From assembly GCA_002298995.1 (NCBI GenBank), contig DBMO01000033.1:1-11238 (forward strand): a stretch of 11,238 nucleotides of DNA, given 5' to 3'. The position numbers and the translations under genes are program-made. Below the pieces are notes generated by a model. It saw nothing but the letters and a program-made list of their open reading frames with translations, made no database searches and was not told where the DNA came from. The stretch comes from Desulfarculales bacterium UBA696. Its GTDB lineage: Bacteria > Desulfobacterota > Syntrophobacteria > Syntrophobacterales > Syntrophobacteraceae. Each line of letters opens with the position of its first letter. Position 1 is the first letter of the stretch. Below, piece by piece: positions 1 to 6,199 of this stretch.

Positions 1-30
1 AGTAGGACGCCGCCGCCTCATCCTTATATG

Positions 31-68
31 AAAACCCCTCGGGCCTTTTGGCTCGAGGGGTTTTTTTT
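31..68 (+). terminator. Strong intrinsic terminator of an upstream gene outside the window
   Basis: An 11-bp GC-rich stem (35-45 with 50-60, one G-U wobble) closes a TTTT loop at 46-49. It is flanked by AAAA at 31-34 and a run of eight T at 61-68, which gives a classical Rho-independent terminator reading rightwards. The A-run on the left could let it work weakly in the other direction. The gene it ends would lie left of position 1 on the plus strand. The terminator also insulates the Tim44-like gene to its right. Confidence 0.88.
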
Positions 69-95
69 ATGGCCGGAGATCATCGCGGCGCGGTC

Positions 96-141
96 AGGAG
101 ACCACGCCGCAACCCTGTGTTAGGAGAGTACGCCGCAACCC
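96..141. repeat. Imperfect 20-bp direct repeat, 26-bp period
   Basis: Positions 96-115 and 122-141 match at 18 of 20 bases (AGGAGA, two variable bases, then ACGCCGCAACCC in both). A weaker partial match (AGGACGCCGC) sits at 4-13 before the terminator. There are only two good copies and no coding context, so I can only describe it. It could be a relic of a larger repeated sequence or an operator-like doublet upstream of the promoter at 274-302. Confidence 0.5.
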
Positions 142-273
142 AGGCCGGGGCTCATTTGCGCCTGTCTAAGGACGTGAGAATCCATCGGTCAATCGCACGT
201 CCCAAGTAGTTGTTTTCTTAATCTCATGTTAAAAGATCTGACTGCAAGCTCCACCTTGCGTTTGCGGGTTCGG

Positions 274-302
274 TTGCAATTGATAAGCGGAATAAGTATA
301 TT
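274..302 (+). promoter_or_regulatory. Sigma70-type promoter for the Tim44-like gene
   Basis: TTGCAA (274-279, four of six consensus bases) and TATATT (297-302, five of six) are separated by exactly 17 bp. Transcription would start near 308-310 and leave a leader of about 54 nt. That leader contains the AAGGAGA ribosome binding site at 349-355. The predicted start site falls almost on top of the upstream GTG at 306, which argues against initiation there and for ATG 363. Prediction only. Confidence 0.6.
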
Positions 303-362
303 GAAGTGTTAACGCGGCGAAGAGAACTATCGTTATCGATATGGTCACAAGGAGATAAGAAT

Positions 363-1370
363 ATGAGGAGGAGATCGACAAATCTGGCGGCGGCAGCTCT
401 GACTGTGCTCGTCTTGTTTGCCGCGAGCCTGGCGTTGGAATCGAGCGCCTGGGCCCGGGCCGGTGGTGGAGGCTCGATGGGGAGCCGGGGGAGCAGGAGT
501 TTTTCGAGTCCGACCATGCCCCCTTCAAGGCCCTCGCCCTCGCCATCACCCTCGCCCTACAGCCCCGGAATGGGGTCTCCCGGCGCTAGTCCCGGCACTC
601 AGAGCAGGGGCGGGTTCGGCGGAAGCCCCTTCTTGCAGGGGCTTGCCGGTGGGGTCGCGGGAGGGCTTCTCGGCAATATGCTTTTCGGCAGCCGCGGATA
701 CGGCGCGGGTGGAGGAGGATTCGGCGGATCGGGTATCGGGCTGTTCGACCTTCTTATCATCGGGGCCCTGATCTATTTTGGGATGAAGTTCTTCAAAAGA
801 CGGCGCGCGGAGCAGGGATCTTACTTTGAGAGCAGCACACCGAGTTCTCCAGCTTCGGGTACCTTCTACGGCGCCGGAGGGCAGCCTCCCGTGCAGCAAG
901 TTGATGAGGTGCAACATGGGCTGGATGAAATCCGCAGATTCGACCCTTCCTTTAGCGAAGAAAGCTTCAAGGAGGCAGCCGAGGATATGTTTTTCCGTAT
1001 CCAGGCCGGTTGGATGAACCGCAGCCTCGATGGCCTTGAGAATCTGGTGACTCCGGAAATGGCCTCTTATTTTCGCGACGAGTTCGCGAAGATGAAGCGT
1101 GAGGGCAAAATCAACAAACTCGAAAACATAGCCGTGCGGAAAGTGGAGCCCACCGAGGTCTGGCAGGAATCGGGGAAGGACTACATAACCGTTTTGTACA
1201 CGGCGAACCTGCTTGACTATACGGTGGATGACCAGTCCGGAAACGTGGTGCAGGGCGATAAATTAAACCCGGTTAAGTTTCAGGAGTTCTGGACCTATTG
1301 CCGTGACGTCGGCACGCGCCAGTGGCAACTTACGGCCATAAACCAGATTGGCGAGCCAGCGCCTCACTAG
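363..1370 (+). CDS. Secreted or membrane-anchored Tim44-like domain protein
   Basis: The protein has 335 residues, starting at ATG 363 behind AAGGAGA (349-355). An in-frame start at 306 has no such site and coincides with the predicted transcription start. Residues 1-32 look like a signal peptide: basic RRR, then a hydrophobic run, ending near AWARA. Residues 33-125 form a low-complexity Gly/Ser/Pro linker with an SPSPSPSP stretch. About 127-144 is a hydrophobic helix followed by KFFKRRR, a likely membrane anchor. Residues 185-330 resemble the Tim44-like fold, with features such as FxxxFFRIQAGW, a TPEMASYF segment and a closing FWTYCRD...WQLTAINQI. The family shares its fold with the mitochondrial import motor subunit Tim44 and ribosomal protein mL45. 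Bacterial members with this signal-linker-anchor layout have no settled function, and a role in membrane association is only a guess. The gene appears monocistronic. The family call is from recognition, not a profile search. Confidence 0.85.
   Translation: MRRRSTNLAAAALTVLVLFAASLALESSAWARAGGGGSMGSRGSRSFSSPTMPPSRPSPSPSPSPYSPGMGSPGASPGTQSRGGFGGSPFLQGLAGGVAGGLLGNMLFGSRGYGAGGGGFGGSGIGLFDLLIIGALIYFGMKFFKRRRAEQGSYFESSTPSSPASGTFYGAGGQPPVQQVDEVQHGLDEIRRFDPSFSEESFKEAAEDMFFRIQAGWMNRSLDGLENLVTPEMASYFRDEFAKMKREGKINKLENIAVRKVEPTEVWQESGKDYITVLYTANLLDYTVDDQSGNVVQGDKLNPVKFQEFWTYCRDVGTRQWQLTAINQIGEPAPH
531..558 (+). repeat. CCCTCG hexamer microsatellite within the Tim44-like gene
   Basis: Four tandem hexamers (three CCCTCG and one diverged CCATCA) plus a partial unit encode the Ser-Pro repeat of the linker, at about residues 57-65. 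The unit is a multiple of three, so slippage would change linker length without breaking the frame. Confidence 0.7.
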
Positions 1371-1655
1371 GAGAAGGTTCTTGCCGCTGGACACTTCGGC
1401 CGGCTAGGGGCTGTTGCGGAAAAAGCCACATTCATCCGAATCGAAGAGCCGGCAAGGATTTGGCCGCCACTCATGGATCGAGCACAGGCCGCCGCCCGAG
1501 TCCCTGCCTTGCAAGAGAAAAGGACACAAGCGGTGGCCCCGCCCCAAGCTGTTGCCGAATATGGCTCGCCACCTGTTCGGCAATTCAGCGCAAGGGGGAA
1601 AATCCGGCATCCCGCTCGCAATCTCGCAGCAAAGCCCGCACTTACCGCGGTAGTT

Positions 1656-1688
1656 CGGCGTGGGCCCCCAAATGGGGGCCGACCGCCG
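1656..1688. other. Long GC-rich hairpin in the tsaB/Tim44-like gap
   Basis: The outer arms CGGCG (1656-1660) and CGCCG (1684-1688) pair perfectly. After a small internal loop, GGCCCCCA (1663-1670) pairs with TGGGGGCC (1673-1680). This gives about 12-13 pairs around a tiny apical loop. No T-run follows on either strand, so it is not a typical intrinsic terminator. It could still protect the 3' end of a transcript or be part of a mobile-element remnant. Confidence 0.6.
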
Positions 1689-1897
1689 CCAACACCGGCA
1701 TCCCCGCCTTACTTTCCACTGCTTCACTTCATGGAATATGGCAATACTCTCACGTACAAGGACTGCCGCATTCACCCTTGGCGACCGATTGGTTAGGGCC
1801 TTCCACCATTTTTCGCGCTGGAGCCATAAGGTTTCCAAGAAGAAAGTAGATGGGAAATGCGGGATCGCAGAGGTTTTTCAGGATGAATGAGGAGCCG

Positions 1898-1914
1898 GCG
1901 CCACGGTGCTTTTT
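1898..1914 (+). terminator. Weak hairpin plus T5, possible plus-strand terminator
   Basis: GCGC (1898-1901) pairs with GTGC (1906-1909, one wobble) around a CACG loop and is followed by TTTTT (1910-1914). The stem is only four pairs and lies over 500 bp beyond the Tim44-like stop codon. It would block read-through into tsaB from the plus strand only weakly. Confidence 0.2.
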
Positions 1915-1942
1915 AAGGAAATAGCGTTTGGGCTGCCGGGAC

Positions 1943-2665
1943 TTATATGATTTCGGGTTCCGCACTGCTTTTCTCGGCAAAATGCGGGTATTTGACTTCC
2001 GCCTCCGATGGCCTCACGTAGAGTGGCGCGCTGGTTGCCGGATCGTCCTGCTCTCCTTTCGAGAACTTCCTAAATGCAAGCTCACCCACGAATCCGGCCC
2101 GGATCAGGTTAAATGCCGGTGGGGCCCCTATCGCCAAAGCCCCGAGCTTCCTCTTTAATAGATCTTTGTAGAGCGGCCAGCCGTCTCCGCAAAAGATTAT
2201 CCGCCGGTCTATTTTCTCGGCAAGCGCTGAAGGGGACATCGCGGAATAGGGCATTATAGTGCTCAGGTTTCCTTTCCCATCGGGTTGATAAATCGCGCAA
2301 AAGACCTCTTTTTTCCGGGCATCTATCATTGCGCAGACGGGGATCTGGGAGAATTCAAAGGGCAGTGCCAGGGCATCCAGCGAGGGGACCGCGGCATATA
2401 GCTTTCCCCTTGTCCATGCCAGCACCTTGATTGTGGTCATTCCGATCCGAAGTCCCGTGAAGCTGCCCGGCCCACACCCAACCGCATATCCCTCGATATC
2501 GCCAATGTTCCAGCCGGCGTGGCGCAGCAAATCGTCAATCGATCCGAGCAGGCGCCTGTTGTGGGTCTGGGCGGACCGGAGCGTAAATTCGGCAATAATG
2601 GAGGCTCCGTCGAGCAGGGCGATGCTGCCGGAAATCGAGGATGTATCCGCTGCAAGGATTTTCAT
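1943..2665 (-). CDS. tsaB: tRNA threonylcarbamoyladenosine biosynthesis protein TsaB
   Basis: TsaB (YeaZ) is the non-catalytic ASKHA-fold partner of TsaD. With TsaE it forms the cytoplasmic complex that transfers threonylcarbamoyl from the TsaC/Sua5 product to A37 of ANN-decoding tRNAs. The protein has 240 residues from ATG 2665 and opens MKILAADTSS (family form MxILAxDTS). His35 lies in the usual helix, and the hallmark GPGSFTGLRIG is at 65-75. Length is close to E. coli TsaB (231). An in-frame ATG at 2707 would add 14 residues before the conserved start. Neither site has a clear Shine-Dalgarno sequence, so the start is chosen by homology. It is the last gene of the cluster, 84 bp after rseP, so it may depend on read-through or on a local start. 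tsaD is not in the window. Confidence 0.93.
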   Translation of the reverse strand: MKILAADTSSISGSIALLDGASIIAEFTLRSAQTHNRRLLGSIDDLLRHAGWNIGDIEGYAVGCGPGSFTGLRIGMTTIKVLAWTRGKLYAAVPSLDALALPFEFSQIPVCAMIDARKKEVFCAIYQPDGKGNLSTIMPYSAMSPSALAEKIDRRIIFCGDGWPLYKDLLKRKLGALAIGAPPAFNLIRAGFVGELAFRKFSKGEQDDPATSAPLYVRPSEAEVKYPHFAEKSSAEPEII

Positions 2666-2716
2666 ATAGGCGGTTTCGGATGGGAAAAACGGGGAGGTAG
2701 GGACCATGTGCCCGGA

Positions 2717-2724
2717 CCCCCCCC
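2717..2724. repeat. Homopolymer of eight C (G8 on the tsaB sense strand)
   Basis: A run of eight identical bases in the rseP-tsaB spacer, immediately upstream of the alternative tsaB ATG at 2707. It is outside the likely reading frame. Length changes could alter leader structure or ribosome access but would not shift the frame. Confidence 0.7.
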
Positions 2725-2739
2725 AAGATCGGATATGCG

Positions 2740-2758
2740 AAAATGGGGTTTATGCCCC
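2740..2758 (-). terminator. Weak hairpin with U-run overlapping the rseP stop codon
   Basis: On the minus strand GGGG (2758-2755) pairs with CCCC (2748-2745) around CATAAA, which contains the rseP TAA, and is followed by ATTTT (2744-2740). The stem is only four pairs, possibly extended by flanking G residues. At most it is a leaky terminator between rseP and tsaB. Confidence 0.3.
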
Positions 2759-3841
2759 CCGGATAAGCCGCATTATGTCATTGAAAATTACCACGACCAT
2801 CAGCGCCAGGAGAAGAAACAGGCCCACCTTTTGGGCAAGCTCGATCTTCTTGATCGAAATGGGCCGGCCGATAATCGCTTCGATAGTGAAAAAGAAGAGA
2901 TGGCCGCCGTCCAACACCGGGATCGGAAGTAAATTGAGGACGGCCAAATTGACACTGATAAATGCCATCAAGTTGATCAGATTTAGTATTCCTTCCGCTG
3001 CCTGCTGGCCGGCCATCTGGGCGATAAAGATCGGTCCGCCGAGGGCATTTAGCGGAACTACCCTCTGCACCAGCTTGACCACGGTAAGTAAGAACAGCTT
3101 GGTCAGTTTCCATGTATGGAGCACGGCATGGTAACCGGCGGCAAGCGGATTTACCTCCTTGATGTCGTATTTCTCGGAGGCCTGGATCCCGATGAGGGGG
3201 CGTTTTATCGTTTCGCCGAAAAGGTTTGTCGCCTCGTTGACTGCCGGGGTAACCGTGGCGGTCAACTGTTGGTCGCCGCGCTTGATCTGCAGCGCAAGAG
3301 GATTTTGCCCCTGCTTCTCGATGGCTTCGGAGAGTTCCTCCCAATTGCTTATCTGATTTCCATTTACAGCGAGCACCCTGTCCCCGTTCTGGAGCCCGGC
3401 CATTTCAGCCGGTGAGCCGGGATTTACCGCGCCGACTTCGGGGGCGCGCTCCGGAATTCCGGAAAACGCAAAAAGAAATGTGAAAAGCACAATAGCCAGA
3501 ACAAAATTCATCGCGGGTCCGGCAAAAACTATCCCAAAACGTTTGCCTACCGGCTGCTTGGAAAATGCCCCGGCCAGCTGCTCCTCGGTAAGGGGTTCTT
3601 CGTTATCTTCGCCGAGCATCTTGACGTAGCCGCCAAGTGGAATAATCGACAGCCGGTATTCCGTCCCGCCGCGAGTTATGGAGATGAGTTTGGGGCCGAA
3701 CCCCAGCGAAAAGCAAAGAACGACTACTCCGCTCCGCTTCGCCACAATGAAGTGGCCGAGTTCGTGTACGAAAATTAATATTCCGAGCACTATTACCGTT
3801 GGAATTATTATGTTTGCTGCTGCAAATAATGTCGCTACCAA
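2750..3841 (-). CDS. rseP: RseP-type site-2 intramembrane zinc metalloprotease
   Basis: This M50 family inner-membrane protease cuts transmembrane segments of anti-sigma factors (RseA in E. coli, releasing sigma-E) and remnant signal peptides. The 363 residues show the zinc motif HELGH at 26-30 in the first membrane helix, a GPAMNF segment near 108-113, one PDZ domain at about 135-215 (NPGSPAEMAGLQNGDRVLAVNG), and the third zinc ligand in NLLPIPVLDG at 303-312, followed by a C-terminal helix. E. coli RseP has two PDZ domains and about 450 residues. The single-PDZ form of about 360 is common elsewhere. The start is TTG 3841: a GAGG lies 8 nt upstream, the frame is closed by a stop at 3872-3874, and no ATG or GTG lies between that stop and the HELGH helix. 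Its substrate here cannot be read from the window. Confidence 0.95.
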   Translation of the reverse strand: MVATLFAAANIIIPTVIVLGILIFVHELGHFIVAKRSGVVVLCFSLGFGPKLISITRGGTEYRLSIIPLGGYVKMLGEDNEEPLTEEQLAGAFSKQPVGKRFGIVFAGPAMNFVLAIVLFTFLFAFSGIPERAPEVGAVNPGSPAEMAGLQNGDRVLAVNGNQISNWEELSEAIEKQGQNPLALQIKRGDQQLTATVTPAVNEATNLFGETIKRPLIGIQASEKYDIKEVNPLAAGYHAVLHTWKLTKLFLLTVVKLVQRVVPLNALGGPIFIAQMAGQQAAEGILNLINLMAFISVNLAVLNLLPIPVLDGGHLFFFTIEAIIGRPISIKKIELAQKVGLFLLLALMVVVIFNDIMRLIRGA

Positions 3842-3849
3842 GATTTGGT

Positions 3850-3853
3850 CCTC
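3850..3853 (-). promoter_or_regulatory. Ribosome binding site that supports the TTG start of rseP
   Basis: GAGG on the minus strand lies 8 nt before TTG 3841-3839. It is the only initiation signal between the upstream in-frame stop and the first membrane helix, so it decides the start. Confidence 0.6.
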
Positions 3854-3909
3854 ACTTTTCGTAAAATTCCGCTAAACACTTCGTTAGAATATAATTCTCC
3901 ATCCGGAGT

Positions 3910-5106
3910 TTAGCATTTGTTGTGGCCTTTTTGGCAATATTTCCGGGCAATTATTTTTGCAGCCCCGCTCCTCGCCCACGCATCCGCGTCGAGGATGGCG
4001 CCCAGGTCGGCGCTTGGGGCGGTTTGGTGCGCCTCCATCACCTTTTCTATTGTATCGGGTATATCGGCAAATCCTATTTTATTGTCCAGAAATGCGTTTA
4101 CCGCAATCTCGTTTGCTGCATTTAGGACCGCCGGCATTGTAGATCCGCATCGGCAGGCCTCGAATGCCAAGCGCAGGCACGGAAACTTTTCAGTATCGGG
4201 CGGATAGAATGAAAGCTTCTGCAGGCCAAACAAATCGAGCCTCGGGCCGGCAACCGGGAGCCGCTCGGGGTAGGTAAGGGCGTAGGCGATCGGGATCTTC
4301 ATGTCCGGCACACCCAGTTGGGCGATAACCGATCCGTCTATATATTCCACCATCGAGTGGACTACGCTCTCGGGATGCACGTGGACAGAAATCTGGTCCA
4401 GTTCCACGCCGAAGAGCCACCTTGCCTCGATGACTTCGAGGCCCTTGTTCATGAGTGTCGCGGAATCGATTGTGATCTTTCGGCCCATGGACCAGTTCGG
4501 ATGGCGAAGGGCTGCCTCGGGGGTCATTGCCTGGATCTCTTCCGGGGTCTTGCTGAAAAAAGGGCCACCGGAGGCAGTGAGAAGAATCCGCGCAAGCGCA
4601 TGGCGGTGATTTCCCTGGAGGGCCTGGAAAATAGCGCTGTGTTCGCTGTCAACCGGCAGGATTCGGACATTTTTTTCGGCGGCAAGCCGCATCACGATCT
4701 CGCCCGCTATTACCAGTGTTTCCTTGTTCGCCAAGGCGATATCCTTGCCTGCCTCGATTGCGGCAAGTGTTGGAACGAGGCCCGCAGCCCCGACCATGGC
4801 CGAAACGAGGGTCTTCGAATCGGGATGGGCGGCAACGGCGCAGTACCCCTCCGGACCATACAGCACTTCAGGCGGGCTGATGCCCTTTTCCTTCAGCAAC
4901 TGGATCAGACTGTCGGCAACACACCGGTCGATTACAGATACTGTCTTTGGTGCAAATTCGGCAATTTGTTCGCAAAGCAGACAGGAATTCGATCCAGCCC
5001 CGAGCGCAACAACCTCGAACCTGTCTCCAAACTGGCGGACCACATCCAGGGTGCTACGGCCGATCGAACCGGTGCTGCCGAGAATAGCTATTTTTTTTCT
5101 GTTCAT
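3910..5106 (-). CDS. dxr: 1-deoxy-D-xylulose 5-phosphate reductoisomerase
   Basis: Dxr (IspC) converts DXP to 2-C-methyl-D-erythritol 4-phosphate with NADPH and a divalent metal. This is the first committed step of the MEP isoprenoid pathway and the target of fosmidomycin. The 398 residues match E. coli length (398). GSTGSIG at 10-16 is the NADPH-binding loop. NKE at 127-129 follows, then the metal ligands in D153-S-E155 (DSEH), SGGPF at 179-183, and NKGLEVIEA at 220-228 carrying a further metal-binding Glu. The MEP product feeds polyprenyl diphosphates used by UppS, three genes upstream in the operon. In E. coli dxr lies between frr and uppS; here it follows cdsA. The ATG at 5106 has a purine-rich AAGGAAAGG about 10 nt upstream, which is buried in a hairpin (see 5109-5142). 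Confidence 0.97.
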   Translation of the reverse strand: MNRKKIAILGSTGSIGRSTLDVVRQFGDRFEVVALGAGSNSCLLCEQIAEFAPKTVSVIDRCVADSLIQLLKEKGISPPEVLYGPEGYCAVAAHPDSKTLVSAMVGAAGLVPTLAAIEAGKDIALANKETLVIAGEIVMRLAAEKNVRILPVDSEHSAIFQALQGNHRHALARILLTASGGPFFSKTPEEIQAMTPEAALRHPNWSMGRKITIDSATLMNKGLEVIEARWLFGVELDQISVHVHPESVVHSMVEYIDGSVIAQLGVPDMKIPIAYALTYPERLPVAGPRLDLFGLQKLSFYPPDTEKFPCLRLAFEACRCGSTMPAVLNAANEIAVNAFLDNKIGFADIPDTIEKVMEAHQTAPSADLGAILDADAWARSGAAKIIARKYCQKGHNKC

Positions 5107-5108
5107 TT

Positions 5109-5142
5109 AAAAACGGCCTTTCCTTCCCCTCTCAGGAAAGCC
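5109..5142 (-). promoter_or_regulatory. Hairpin plus U5 just before dxr, masking its ribosome binding site
   Basis: On the minus strand GGCTTTCCT (5142-5134) pairs with AGGAAAGGCC (5124-5115, one bulged C) around a 9-nt purine loop, followed by G and TTTTT (5113-5109), then the dxr ATG at 5106. The shape is that of an intrinsic terminator. The 3' arm also contains the only Shine-Dalgarno-like sequence of dxr. Either premature termination after cdsA or reduced dxr translation could follow. Both are inferences. Confidence 0.5.
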
Positions 5143-5179
5143 TGGTAAGCTCAGACAAATATTTATTAGACAAAAACTT

Positions 5180-6004
5180 TCAGGCGGCCCATTGTAAGAG
5201 CAACCACATCAACGGGAAAGAAAAAAGAAGCGAATCCAGCCTGTCGAGAATCCCTCCATGTCCGGGCAGCAGGGTGCTGGAATCTTTTTTGCCGCAATTG
5301 CGCTTGATCATCGACTCGATGAGGTCCCCTGTCTGACCGGCAACAGCTGTAAGAAGCCCGAAAACGAGGAGCTGCCCTATTCCCGTCTGGCGGGAAAATA
5401 GAAGCCCCAGGACAAGTCCCATTAAAAGGCTTGCCGCCAGCCCGCCCAGAGCCCCTTCGATCGTTTTTTTCGGGCTTACCTTTTCGAAAAGCTTGTGCCG
5501 GCCGAATGTAACCCCCGTGTGATAGGCCCCCGCATCGCCCGCGACAATCACCCCTAGAACGAATATGATCCAGAATCGACCGTCCGGGAAAGCCCCGAGG
5601 AGGAGCAGGTGCGAAAGAAGGTAGGGAACATAGAGCCAGGCAAGAACGAGATGGGCTATTCGTCCAATCTCTTGCGGGTCGCGGGGCGAGAAAAGCAGCA
5701 TCAGCGAAAAAGCGCCGAAAATGGCTGCAATAAGGACAAGGTTCATCCCCGGCACGCCCCCCCAGAATGTTGCCAATGGCATCACGATGGCTATGCTGAA
5801 GGATAAAATCCGCCACCTGGACGGAAGGGGGTCTCGAAATAAAATGCCGTGGAGTTCCCAAATTCCGAGGGACCCGCTGATGGTTACCAGCAGCCACCAA
5901 CTCCAGTGCGGTCCGGCGGCAAGGCATGCCAGCACGGGAAGCCCGACGGCCAGTCCAGTGTACCAACGCTGGGTATGAGAATTCGACTTCGGAGAATCGG
6001 GCAT
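5180..6004 (-). CDS. cdsA: Phosphatidate cytidylyltransferase (CDP-diglyceride synthase)
   Basis: CdsA is an inner-membrane enzyme that makes CDP-diacylglycerol from phosphatidate and CTP, the precursor of phosphatidylethanolamine, phosphatidylglycerol and cardiolipin. The 274 residues (E. coli 285) form a series of hydrophobic helices after a short polar N terminus with RWYTGL (family form RxxTxL). DAGAYHTGVTFGRHKLFEKV and SPKKTIEG at 157-184 are conserved. The C-terminal stretch 231-257, SMIKR...KDSSTLLPGHGGILDRLD, fits the complete CdsA family signature, including K240-D241 and D254. The ATG at 6004 has only a weak AGAAG upstream. It follows uppS after an unusual 185-bp spacer containing a repeat palindrome. 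Confidence 0.95.
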   Translation of the reverse strand: MPDSPKSNSHTQRWYTGLAVGLPVLACLAAGPHWSWWLLVTISGSLGIWELHGILFRDPLPSRWRILSFSIAIVMPLATFWGGVPGMNLVLIAAIFGAFSLMLLFSPRDPQEIGRIAHLVLAWLYVPYLLSHLLLLGAFPDGRFWIIFVLGVIVAGDAGAYHTGVTFGRHKLFEKVSPKKTIEGALGGLAASLLMGLVLGLLFSRQTGIGQLLVFGLLTAVAGQTGDLIESMIKRNCGKKDSSTLLPGHGGILDRLDSLLFSFPLMWLLLQWAA

Positions 6005-6033
6005 GAAATTCTTCTGGCCTGGGTGAGTAATTT

Positions 6034-6199
6034 AAGGAATTTAAGGGATTAAAGGAATTTTATGAATTCGAGGGATTCACGACTTTGGTGTCAAATCCCT
6101 CGCCTTGCTGCCTTCTAAAATCCAACCCTTTGTTCCACCAATCCTGAAATCCCTGTGAATCCGTTAATTCCTCAAACCCCTAGAATTCCTTAAATTCCT
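6034..6199. repeat. Palindromic array of degenerate 9-bp repeats between uppS and cdsA
   Basis: On the plus strand five contiguous 9-mers run from 6034 to 6078: AAGGAATTT, AAGGGATTA, AAGGAATTT, TATGAATTC, GAGGGATTC. On the minus strand seven contiguous 9-mers run from 6199 back to 6137: AGGAATTTA, AGGAATTCT, AGGGGTTTG, AGGAATTAA, CGGATTCAC, AGGGATTTC, AGGATTGGT. An eighth, AGGGATTTG, lies at 6100-6092, exactly in the same 9-bp register. The two arms therefore face each other and form a large imperfect inverted repeat. An inner hairpin, GAGGGATT (6070-6077) with AATCCCTC (6094-6101), is also possible. The rightmost unit covers the uppS stop codon. I do not recognise a named element. Confidence 0.8.

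Larger units (their letters stand above)
1371..1942. other. 572-bp gap without a supportable gene; possible decayed repeat
   Basis: The stretch lies between the convergent ends of the Tim44-like gene and tsaB. Five or more frames on both strands stay open for 240-530 bases. None has a plausible ribosome binding site or a recognisable domain, and the translations are rich in Cys, Trp, Arg and Pro, as expected for out-of-frame GC-rich DNA. A minus-strand reading beginning at the ATG near 1702 gives a short peptide, MPVLAAVGPHLGAHAELPR, followed by a stop. I have a vague and unverified memory of such peptides recurring as hypothetical ORFs in deltaproteobacterial genomes, which would fit a dispersed repeat or the remains of an insertion sequence. 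The segment starting GGGGCTGTTGCGGAAAAAG at 1407 resembles an insertion-sequence end, but I find no inverted partner. A strong hairpin (1656-1688) is listed separately. Confidence 0.55.

Noticed and set aside
1407..1427. Possible insertion-sequence terminal repeat (GGGGCTGTTGCGGAAAAAG)
   Set aside because: No inverted partner was found between 1450 and 1942 and there is no transposase, so it is mentioned only within the gap entry.
1404..1838. 144-residue minus-strand open frame in the gap
   Set aside because: Cys/Trp/Arg-rich translation with no recognisable domain, no ribosome binding site, and several competing open frames on both strands. More likely non-coding GC-rich DNA or a decayed repeat.
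1322..1849. 175-residue plus-strand open frame starting inside the Tim44-like gene
   Set aside because: It begins within the 3' end of a well-supported gene in another frame, and its composition is not protein-like.
4318..5148. 276-residue plus-strand frame antisense to dxr
   Set aside because: Antisense shadow of a conserved enzyme with every catalytic motif in place; the shadow has no domain features.
5166..5966. 266-residue minus-strand frame overlapping cdsA
   Set aside because: A shadow frame of cdsA, whose own frame carries the full family signature.
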